Shown piece after piece: positions 24,601 through 36,422 of a stretch of 64,000 nucleotides of DNA (its first letter is position 1; the number at the start of each line of letters is the position of its first letter). A program made the translations under genes and the position numbers. The DNA is from Sympetrum striolatum (Eukaryota > Arthropoda > Insecta > Odonata > Libellulidae). The stretch covers positions 71,911,454 to 71,975,453 of the forward strand of contig OX388345.1 of the NCBI GenBank assembly GCA_947579665.1. The letters run 5' to 3'. Under the pieces are notes generated by a model that had not been told where the DNA came from, made no database searches, and was given only the letters and a program-made list of their open reading frames with translations.

Positions 24601-27600
24601 TAAAGAAAAAAATTAAGATTTCGGTGAAATTATCCCTTTTCATAGCTTTTTTCGATCATATCTCAATAAAATGACAAGAATTAATGCAAAATAAAGGGGA
24701 GAAAATTGAAATTTCCTTGAAATGATCCATTTTCGTTGCTTTTCTTGATCATATCTCGATTAAAAAAACGAAAATTAAGGAAAAAACAGGAACAAAATAG
24801 AAATTATGGTGAAATTATCCGTTAATGTGGAATTTTTCCGATCATAATTCGATAAAATTACGTAAATGAAGGCAAAATAGAGGAAAAAAAATTGAAATTT
24901 CGATAATATTATCTGTTTTCGTTTTTTTTTTCGATCATATGTCGATTATAATGTAAATTAAGGCAAAATTGAGTAAAACATGAAATTCAACTAAGGCAAA
25001 ATAAAGGGGAAAAAATTGAAATTTGTGTGAAATGATCCGTTTTCGTTGCTTTTCTCGATCATATCTCGAATGAATGACGAGAATTAAGGAAAAGTACAGG
25101 AACAAAATTGAAATTTCGATAAAATTATCCGTTTTCGTTGTTTTTTCGATCATATCTCAATAATTAACGTAAATTAAGGAAAAATAGAGTAAAAAAATAG
25201 AAACCTCAGTGAAATTATACGTTTTGGTTGCTGTTTTGGATAATATCTCAATAAAATTCCAAAAATTAATGAAAAAACATGACAAAAAATTAAATTTTGG
25301 ATAAAATTATCCGTTTTCGTTGCTTTTTTCGATCATATCTGTAATAAATTACGAAAATTAAGGTAAAATAGAGGAAAAATATTGAAATTTCGTTGAAATT
25401 ATCCGTTTTCTTCGCATGTTTTGATCAGATCTCAATAACATGATGAGAATTAAGGCAAAATAAAGGGAAAAAAATTGAAATTTCTTTGAAATGATCCATT
25501 TTCGTTGCTTTTCTTGATCATATCTCGATAAAAAACGAAAATTAAGGAAAAGTACAGGAACAAAATTGAAATTTCGATAAAATTATCCGTTTTCGTTGAT
25601 TTTTCGATCATATCTCGATAAAAATACGTAAATTAAGGCAAAATAGAGGAAAAAAATAGAAACTTCGGTGAAATTATACGTTTTCGATGCTGTCTTCGAT
25701 AAATCCTCGATAATATTACAAAGATTAAAGAAAATAGCATAAAAAAAATTAAATTTTGTTAAAATTATCCGTTTTCGTTGCTTTTTTAGATCGTATCTGT
25801 ATAAAATTACGAAAATTAAGGTAAAATAGAGGAAAAATATTGAAATTTCGGTGAAATGATCCGTTTTCGTGGCTCTTTTCGATCATATCTGAATAAAATT
25901 ACGAATATTATCCGTTTCGTTGCTTTTCACGATCATATCTGGCTAAAATGACGAAAATTAAGGCAAAATAGAGGACAAAAACTGAAATTTACCTAATATT
26001 ATCCGTTTTCGTTGCTTTACTTGGTCATATCTGGAGAAAATTACGAATATTATCCCTTTTCTTGGATTTTCACGATCATATCTAGATAAAATGACAAAGA
26101 TTATGTAAGAATAGAGGGGGGAAAATTTTAATTACGGTGAAAGTATCCGTTTTTGCTGCTTTTTTGGATCATATATTTATAAAATGACAAAAATTAAGTC
26201 AAATTAGATGAAAAAAATTAAAATATTCGGCGAAATTATCCGTTTCGTTGCTTTTTTCGAACATATCTCGATAAAATTACGAAAATTAAGGCAAAATAAA
26301 AGAAAAAAACTTAAGATTTCGGTCAAATTTTCTGTTTTCATAGCATTTTTCGATCATATCTCAATAAAATGACAAGAATTTATGCAAAATAAAGGGGAAA
26401 AAATTGAAATTTCCTTGAAATGATCCATTTTCGTTGCTTTTCTTGATCATATGTCGATAAAAAAAACGGAAATAAAGGAAAAGTACAGGAATAAAATTAA
26501 AATTTTGGTGAAATTATCCGTTAATGTGGCTTTTTCCGATCATAACTCGATAAAATGACAAAAATAAGGGTGAAAAAAGAGGAAAAAAAATGAATCTTCG
26601 GTGAAATTATACGTTTTCGTTGCTGTTTTCGATATTATCTCGATAAAATTACAAAAATAAAGGAAAAAACATGAGAAAAAATTGATATAACGTTAAAATT
26701 ATCCGACTTCGTTGCTTTTTTCGATCATATCTCGATAAAATAAGGAAAATTAAGGCAAAATAGATGAGAAAGAATTGAAATTTCGGTGAAAATAAAAGTT
26801 TTCTTTGTATTTTTTTTATCATATCTCGATGAAATGAGGAAAATTAAGGCAAAATAGAGGGCAAAAATTAAAATTTAGCTAATCTTATCTTTTTTCGTTG
26901 CTTTTTCTGTTCCTATTTCCATAAAATATCGAAAATATAGGGAAAATAGATGAGAAAGAATTGAAATTTCGGGGAAGTTATACGTTTTCGTTGCTTTTTT
27001 TGATCATATCTCGATGAAATGAGGAAAATTAAGGCGATATAGAGGACAAAAATTGAAATTTAGCTAATATTATCTGATTCGTTGCTTTTTTTGATCATAT
27101 CTCGATAAAATAACGGAAATTAAGGCAAAATAGAGGAAAAAAATTGATATTTTCATAAAAGTATCCGTTTCTGTTGTTTTAAATTAGAAACTAATATTAT
27201 CCGTTTTCGGTGCTTTTTTCGATCATTTCTCCATAAAATGACGAAAAGTTTGTCAAAATTGAAGAGAATGAATTGAGATTTCGGTGAAATAATACGTTTT
27301 CGTTGCTTTTTTGATCATATCTCGATTAAATGAGGAAACTTAAGGCGATATAGAGGACAAAAATTGATATTTAGCTATAATTATCTGATTTTTGCTTTTT
27401 TTGATCATATCTCGATAAAATTACGAAACTTAAGGATAAATAAAGGAAAAGAAATGAAGTTTTTTTGAAATCATCGAATTTTGTAGCATTTTCACGATCA
27501 TATCTCGATAAAATGACAAAAATTAAGGAAAAGTACTGGATAAAAATTGAAATTTCGATAAAATTATCCGTTAGCGAAATTAAAGGAAAAGTACATGATA

Positions 27601-27860
27601 AAAAATGAAATTTTGATAAAATTATCCGTTTCCTTTGTTTCTTCGATCATATCTCAATTAAACAACGTAAATTAAGCCAACATAGATGAAAAAAATTGAT
27701 ATATTCGGCGAAAATATAGGTTTTCGTTGCTTTTCTCGATCATATCTCGATAAAAAGCGAAAATTAAGGAAAGGTACAGGAAGAAAATTGAAATTTTGGT
27801 GAAATTTTCCGTTAATGTGGATTTTTCCGAATATATCTCGATAAAATGACGAAAATTAAG
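15672..27860. repeat. Satellite A1 array with partial higher-order repeats
   Basis: About 12 kb of A1 monomers with no gene. Groups of monomers recur as blocks: about 16.24-16.76 kb repeats at 19.17-19.68 kb (offset 2,921-2,922), and about 17.9-18.7 kb repeats at 19.8-20.6 kb (offset 1,902). The TGTAAGAATAG marker monomer occurs at 16325, 19246, 24406 and 26104. Some monomers are truncated (near 27180 and 27575). These blocks are visibly more diverged than the higher-order copies to the right. Confidence 0.94.
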
Positions 27861-30800
27861 GAAAGATAGAGGAAAAAAATTGAAATTAAGGTGAAATTTT
27901 ACGATTTTACGAACAAAACTGGAACGTTTGGTGTAATTATTCGTTAATGTGGCTTTTTCCGATCATATCTCGATGAAATAACGAAATATAAGGCAAGATA
28001 GAGGAAATTAATTGATATTTCCATAAAATTATCTGTTTCTGTTATTTTTTCGATCATATCTCGATAATTAACGTAAATTAAGAAAGAACAGAGAAAAAAA
28101 TAGAAACTTCGGTGAAATTATATGTTTTCGTTGCTGTTTTCGATAATATCTCAATAAAATTACAAAAATTAGGGAAAAAACATGACAAAAAATTGATATA
28201 TAATTAAAATTATCCGACGTCGTTGCTTGTTTCGATCATATCTCGATGAAATGAGGAAAATAAAGGCAAAATAGATGAGAAAGAATTGAAATTTCGGTGA
28301 AATAATACGTTTTCGTTCCTTTTTTTGATCATATCTCGATGAAATAAGGAAAATTAAGGCGATATAGAGGAAAAAAAATTGAAATTTAGCTAATAGTATC
28401 CGTTTTCGTTGTTTTACTCGATAATATCTGGAGAAAATTACGAATATTATCCCTTTTCTTTGCTTTTCACGATCATATCTAGATAAAATGACAAAGATTA
28501 TGTAAGAATAGAGGGGGAAAAATTTTAATTACGGGGAAAGCATCCGTTTTTGCTGCTTTTTTCGAACATATCTCGATGAAATGAGGAAAATTAAGGCGAT
28601 AAAGAGGACAAAAATTGAAATTTAGCTAATATTATCTGATTCGTTGCTTTTTTCGATCATATCTCAATAAAATCACGAAAATTAAGGAAAAAGAGTAGAA
28701 TAAAATTAAATTACGGTGAAATTATCAGTTTTTCGTTGCTTTTCTTGATCATTTCTCGATAAAAAAGAAATTAAGGAAAAGTACAGGATCAAAATTAAAA
28801 TTTTGTAAGAATTATCCGTTTATATGGCTTTTTCCGATAATATCTCGATGAAATGAGGAAATTTAAAGCGATATAGTGGAAAAAAATTGAAATTTAGCTA
28901 ATATTTTCCGTTTTCGTTGCTTTTCTCGATCATATCTCGATAAAAAGTGAAAATTAAGGAAAGGTACAGGAACATAATTGAAATTTTGGTGAAATTATCC
29001 GTTAATGTGGCTTTTTCCGAATATATCTCGATAAAATGACGAAAATTAAGGAAAAATAGAGGAAAAAAATTGAAATTACGGTGAAATATTACGATTTCGT
29101 ACGCATTTCTTGATCATATTCCCAAAGAATAACGAATATTAAAGCAAAAAAGACGAAAAATTGAATATACGGTAAACTATTAGTTTCTCGAGGTTTTTTC
29201 TATCATATCTCCATAAAATTACGAAAATTAAGGCAAAATTGAGGAAACTAATTGAAATTTCAATTAAATTATACTTTTTCGTTGCTATTTTCGTTCACAT
29301 CTCGATAAAATGACGAAAATTAAGGCAAAACTGAGGAAAAAAATTGAAATTTCAATAAAATTATCCTTTTTCGTTGCTATTTTCTTTCACATCTCGATAA
29401 AATGTCGAATATTTAAGTAAAATTGGGGAAAAAAAATTTCAATTTCAATAAAATAATCCTATTTCGTGGCTATTTTCGTTCACATCTCCATAAAATGACG
29501 AAAATTAAGGCAAAATTGAGGAAAAAAATTGAATTTTCAATAAAATTATCCTTTTTCGTTGCTATTTTCGATCACATCTCAATAAAATAACGAAATTTAT
29601 CTCAAATTTGAAGAAAGAATTGAAATTTAAATAAAATTATTTTTTTATTGCTATTTTCGTTCACATCTCGATAAAATGTCGAAGTTTAAAGCAAAATTGA
29701 GGTAAAAAAATTTAAATTTCAATAAAATTATCCTTTTTTGTTGCTATTATGTTCACGTCCTGATAAAATGACGAAAATAAGGGCAATATTGAGGAAAAAA
29801 ATTTAAATTTGAATAAAATTTTCTTTTTTCGTTGCTATTCTCGTTCAAATCTCGATTAAAAGAAGAAAATTAAGGCAAAATTGAGGAAAAAAATTGAAAT
29901 TTCAATAAAATTATCCATTTTCGTTGCTATTTTCGTTCACATCTCGATAAAATGTCGAAAATTAAGGTAAAATTGAGGAAAAAAATTGAAATTTCAATAA
30001 AATTTTCCTTTTTCGTTGCTATTCTCGTTCAAATCCCGATAAAATGAAGAAAATTAAGGCAAAATTGAGGAAAAAAATTGAAATTTCCATATAATTATCC
30101 TTTTTCGTTGCTATTTTCGATCACATCTCGATAAAATTAAGGAAAAATTGAAGAAAAAATTGAAATTTCAATAAAATTACCCGATTTCGTTGCTATTTTC
30201 GATCACATCTCGATAAAATGTGAAAGATTAAAGCAAAATTGAGAAAAAAAAAATTAAATTTCAGTAAAATTATTCCTTTTCGTTGCTATTTTCGTTCACA
30301 TATAGAAAAAATGTCGAAAATTAAGGCGAAATTGAGGAAAAAAATTGAAAATTCAATAAAATTATTTTTTTCGTTGCTATTTTCGTTTACATCTCGATAA
30401 AATGACGAAAATTAAGGCAAAATTGAGGAAAAAAATTGAAATTTGAATAAAATTATCCTTTTTCGTTGCTACTTTCGATCACATCTCGATAAAATGATGA
30501 ATATTAAAGCAAAATTGAGAAAAAAAAATTAAATTTCAATAAAATTATCCTTTTTCGTTGCTATTTTCGTTCACATCTCGAAAAAATAACGAAAATTAAG
30601 GCAAAATTGAGGAAAAAAATGAAATTTCAATAAAATTATTCTTTTTCGTTGCTATTTTCGTTCACATCTCAATAAAATGACGAAAATTAAGGCAAACTTG
30701 AGGAAAAAAATTGAAATTTCAATATAATTATTCTTTTTCGTTGCTATTTTCGTTCGAATCTCGATAAAATTTAGGAAAAATTGAAGAAAAAATTGAAATT

Positions 30801-31225
30801 TCAATAAAATTATCCTGTTTCGTTGCTATTTTCGTTTACATCTCCAGAAAATGACGAAAATTAAGGCAAAATAGAGGAAAGAAATTGAAATTTCAATAAA
30901 ATTATTCTTTTTCGTTGCTATTTTCGTTCAGATATCGATAAAATTAAGGAAAAATTGAAGAAAAAATTGAAATTTCAATAAAATTATCCGTTTTCGTTGC
31001 TATTCTCGTTCAAATCTCGATAAAATGAAGAAAATTAAGGCAAAATTGAGGAAAAAAATTGAAATTTCAATAAAATTATGTTTTTTCGTTGCTATTTTCG
31101 ATCACATCTCGATAAAATGTCGAAGATTAAAGCAAAATTGAGGAAAAAAAAATTTAAATTTCAGTAAAATTATACTTTTTCGTTGCTATTTTTGTTCACA
31201 TCTCGATAAAATGTCGAAAATTAAG
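27861..31225. repeat. 3,365 bp higher-order repeat, copy 1
   Basis: The unit begins at GAAAGATAGAGG, runs through A1 monomers to about 29.23 kb and then A2 monomers to the next restart. The same start word recurs at 31226 and 33060. The unit therefore carries its own A1-to-A2 transition. It includes the marker monomer at 28501. Confidence 0.95.
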
Positions 31226-33059
31226 GAAAGATAGAGGAAAAAAATTGAAATTAAGGTGAAATTTTACGATTTTACGAACAAAACTGGAACGTTTGGTGTA
31301 ATTATTCGTTAATGTGGCTTTTTCCGATCATATCTCGATGAAATAACGAAATATAAGGCAAGATAGAGGAAATTAATTGATATTTCCATAAAATTATCTG
31401 TTTCTGTTATTTTTTCGATCATATCTCGATAATTAACGTAAATTAAGAAAGAACAGAGAAAAAAATAGAAACTTCGGTGAAATTATATGTTTTCGTTGCT
31501 GTTTTCGATAATATCTCAATAAAATTACAAAAATTAGGGAAAAAACATGACAAAAAATTGATATATAATTAAAATTATCCGACGTCGTTGCTTGTTTCGA
31601 TCATATCTCGATGAAATGAGGAAAATAAAGGCAAAATAGATGAGAAAGAATTGAAATTTCGGTGAAATAATACGTTTTCGTTCCTTTTTTTGATCATATC
31701 TCGATGAAATAAGGAAAATTAAGGCGATATAGAGGAAAAAAAATTGAAATTTAGCTAATAGTATCCGTTTTCGTTGTTTTACTCGATCATATCTGGAGAA
31801 AATTACGAATATTATCCCTTTTCTTTGCTTTTCACGATCATATCTAGATAAAATGACAAAGATTATGTAAGAATAGAGGGGGAAAAATTTTAATTACGGG
31901 GAAAGCATCCGTTTTTGCTGCTTTTTTCGAACATATCTCGATGAAATGAGGAAAATTAAGGCGATAAAGAGGACAAAAATTGAAATTTAGCTAATATTAT
32001 CTGATTCGTTGCTTTTTTCGATCATATCTCAATAAAATCACGAAAATTAAGGAAAAAGAGTAGAATAAAATTAAATTACGGTGAAATTATCAGTTTTTCG
32101 TTGCTTTTCTTGATCATTTCTCGATAAAAAAGAAATTAAGGAAAAGTACAGGATCAAAATTAAAATTTTGTAAGAATTATCCGTTTATATGGCTTTTTCC
32201 GATAATATCTCGATGAAATGAGGAAATTTAAAGCGATATAGTGGAAAAAAATTGAAATTTAGCTAATATTTTCCGTTTTCGTTGCTTTTCTCGATCATAT
32301 CTCGATAAAAAGTGAAAATTAAGGAAAGGTACAGGAACATAATTGAAATTTTGGTGAAATTATCCGTTAATGTGGCTTTTTCCGAATATATCTCGATAAA
32401 ATGACGAAAATTAAGGAAAAATAGAGGAAAAAAATTGAAATTACGGTGAAATATTACGATTTCGTACGCATTTCTTGATCATATTCCCAAAGAATAACGA
32501 ATATTAAAGCAAAAAAGACGAAAAATTGAATATACGGTAAACTATTAGTTTCTCGAGGTTTTTTCTATCATATCTCCATAAAATTACGAAAATTAAGGCA
32601 AAATTGAGGAAACTAATTGAAATTTCAATTAAATTATACTTTTTCGTTGCTATTTTCGTTCACATCTCGATAAAATGACGAAAATTAAGGCAAAACTGAG
32701 GAAAAAAATTGAAATTTCAATAAAATTATCCTTTTTCGTTGCTATTTTCTTTCACATCTCGATAAAATGTCGAATATTTAAGTAAAATTGGGGAAAAAAA
32801 ATTTCAATTTCAATAAAATAATCCTATTTCGTGGCTATTTTCGTTCACATCTCCATAAAATGACGAAAATTAAGGCAAAATTGAGGAAAAAAATTGAAAT
32901 TTCAATAAAATTATGTTTTTTCGTTGCTATTTTCGATCACATCTCGATAAAATGTCGAAGATTAAAGCAAAATTGAGGAAAAAAAATTTAAATTTCAGTA
33001 AAATTATACTTTTTCGTTGCTATTTTTGTTCACATCTCGATAAAATGTCGAAAATTAAG
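31226..33059. repeat. Higher-order repeat, copy 2, with 1,531 bp internal deletion
   Basis: Nearly identical to copy 1 until about 32,870-32,900, where it jumps to the part of the unit equivalent to about 31,030-31,065 of copy 1. The junction lies in a stretch shared by the two monomers (AAAATTAAGGCAAAATTGAGG and the following A run), as expected for unequal exchange between monomers. Copy length 1,834 bp. Confidence 0.93.
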
Positions 33060-36000
33060 GAAAGATAGAGGAAAAAAATTGAAATTAAGGTGAAATTTTA
33101 CGATTTTACGAACAAAACTGGAACGTTTGGTGTAATTATTCGTTAATGTGGCTTTTTCCGATCATATCTCGATGAAATAACGAAATATAAGGCAAGATAG
33201 AGGAAATTAATTGATATTTCCATAAAATTATCTGTTTCTGTTATTTTTTCGATCATATCTCGATAATTAACGTAAATTAAGAAAGAACAGAGAAAAAAAT
33301 AGAAACTTCGGTGAAATTATATGTTTTCGTTGCTGTTTTCGATAATATCTCAATAAAATTACAAAAATTAGGGAAAAAACATGACAAAAAATTGATATAT
33401 AATTAAAATTATCCGACGTCGTTGCTTGTTTCGATCATATCTCGATGAAATGAGGAAAATAAAGGCAAAATAGATGAGAAAGAATTGAAATTTCGGTGAA
33501 ATAATACGTTTTCGTTCCTTTTTTTGATCATATCTCGATGAAATAAGGAAAATTAAGGCGATATAGAGGAAAAAAAATTGAAATTTAGCTAATAGTATCC
33601 GTTTTCGTTGTTTTACTCGATAATATCTGGAGAAAATTACGAATATTATCCCTTTTCTTTGCTTTTCACGATCATATCTAGATAAAATGACAAAGATTAT
33701 GTAAGAATAGAGGGGGAAAAATTTTAATTACGGGGAAAGCATCCGTTTTTGCTGCTTTTTTCGAACATATCTCGATGAAATGAGGAAAATTAAGGCGATA
33801 AAGAGGACAAAAATTGAAATTTAGCTAATATTATCTGATTCGTTGCTTTTTTCGATCATATCTCAATAAAATCACGAAAATTAAGGAAAAAGAGTAGAAT
33901 AAAATTAAATTACGGTGAAATTATCAGTTTTTCGTTGCTTTTCTTGATCATTTCTCGATAAAAAAGAAATTAAGGAAAAGTACAGGATCAAAATTAAAAT
34001 TTTGTAAGAATTATCCGTTTATATGGCTTTTTCCGATAATATCTCGATGAAATGAGGAAATTTAAAGCGATATAGTGGAAAAAAATTGAAATTTAGCTAA
34101 TATTTTCCGTTTTCGTTGCTTTTCTCGATCATATCTCGATAAAAAGTGAAAATTAAGGAAAGGTACAGGAACATAATTGAAATTTTGGTGAAATTATCCG
34201 TTAATGTGGCTTTTTCCGAATATATCTCGATAAAATGACGAAAATTAAGGAAAAATAGAGGAAAAAAATTGAAATTACGGTGAAATATTACGATTTCGTA
34301 CGCATTTCTTGATCATATTCCCAAAGAATAACGAATATTAAAGCAAAAAAGACGAAAAATTGAATATACGGTAAACTATTAGTTTCTCGAGGTTTTTTCT
34401 ATCATATCTCCATAAAATTACGAAAATTAAGGCAAAATTGAGGAAACTAATTGAAATTTCAATTAAATTATACTTTTTCGTTGCTATTTTCGTTCACATC
34501 TCGATAAAATGACGAAAATTAAGGCAAAACTGAGGAAAAAAATTGAAATTTCAATAAAATTATCCTTTTTCGTTGCTATTTTCTTTCACATCTCGATAAA
34601 ATGTCGAATATTTAAGTAAAATTGGGGAAAAAAAATTTCAATTTCAATAAAATAATCCTATTTCGTGGCTATTTTCGTTCACATCTCCATAAAATGACGA
34701 AAATTAAGGCAAAATTGAGGAAAAAAATTGAATTTTCAATAAAATTATCCTTTTTCGTTGCTATTTTCGATCACATCTCAATAAAATAACGAAATTTATC
34801 TCAAATTTGAAGAAAGAATTGAAATTTAAATAAAATTATTTTTTTATTGCTATTTTCGTTCACATCTCGATAAAATGTCGAAGTTTAAAGCAAAATTGAG
34901 GTAAAAAAATTTAAATTTCAATAAAATTATCCTTTTTTGTTGCTATTATGTTCACGTCCTGATAAAATGACGAAAATAAAGGCAATATTGAGGAAAAAAA
35001 TTTAAATTTGAATAAAATTTTCTTTTTTCGTTGCTATTCTCGTTCAAATCTCGATTAAAAGAAGAAAATTAAGGCAAAATTGAGGAAAAAAATTGAAATT
35101 TCAATAAAATTATCCATTTTCGTTGCTATTTTCGTTCACATCTCGATAAAATGTCGAAAATTAAGGTAAAATTGAGGAAAAAAATTGAAATTTCAATAAA
35201 ATTTTCCTTTTTCGTTGCTATTCTCGTTCAAATCCCGATAAAATGAAGAAAATTAAGGCAAAATTGAGGAAAAAAATTGAAATTTCCATATAATTATCCT
35301 TTTTCGTTGCTATTTTCGATCACATCTCGATAAAATTAAGGAAAAATTGAAGAAAAAATTGAAATTTCAATAAAATTACCCGATTTCGTTGCTATTTTCG
35401 ATCACATCTCGATAAAATGTGAAAGATTAAAGCAAAATTGAGAAAAAAAAATTAAATTTCAGTAAAATTATTCCTTTTCGTTGCTATTTTCGTTCACATA
35501 TAGAAAAAATGTCGAAAATTAAGGCGAAATTGAGGAAAAAAATTGAAAATTCAATAAAATTATTTTTTTCGTTGCTATTTTCGTTTACATCTCGATAAAA
35601 TGACGAAAATTAAGGCAAAATTGAGGAAAAAAATTGAAATTTGAATAAAATTATCCTTTTTCGTTGCTACTTTCGATCACATCTCGATAAAATGATGAAT
35701 ATTAAAGCAAAATTGAGAAAAAAAAATTAAATTTCAATAAAATTATCCTTTTTCGTTGCTATTTTCGTTCACATCTCGAAAAAATAACGAAAATTAAGGC
35801 AAAATTGAGGAAAAAAATGAAATTTCAATAAAATTATTCTTTTTCGTTGCTATTTTCGTTCACATCTCAATAAAATGACGAAAATTAAGGCAAACTTGAG
35901 GAAAAAAATTGAAATTTCAATATAATTATTCTTTTTCGTTGCTATTTTCGTTCGAATCTCGATAAAATTTAGGAAAAATTGAAGAAAAAATTGAAATTTC

Positions 36001-36422
36001 AATAAAATTATCCTGTTTCGTTGCTATTTTCGTTTACATCTCCAGAAAATGACGAAAATTAAGGCAAAATAGAGGAAAGAAATTGAAATTTCAATAAAAT
36101 TATTCTTTTTCGTTGCTATTTTCGTTCAGATATCGATAAAATTAAGGAAAAATTGAAGAAAAAATTGATATTTCAATAAAATTATCCGTTTTCGTTGCTA
36201 TTCTCGTTCAAATCTCGATAAAATGAAGAAAATTAAGGCAAAATTGAGGAAAAAAATTGAAATTTCAATAAAATTATGTTTTTTTGTTGCTATTTTCGAT
36301 CACATCTCGATAAAATGTCGAAGATTAAAGCAAAATTGAGGAAAAAAAATTTAAATTTCAGTAAAATTATACTTTTTCGTTGCTATTTTTGTTCACATCT
36401 CGATAAAATGTCGAAAATTAAG
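33060..36422. repeat. Higher-order repeat, copy 3 (full length)
   Basis: Matches copy 1 along its length at an offset of about 5,199 bp with only a handful of differences seen by eye (single substitutions and A-run length changes). At its end it runs on into AGGCGAAATCGAGG instead of restarting. Confidence 0.94.
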
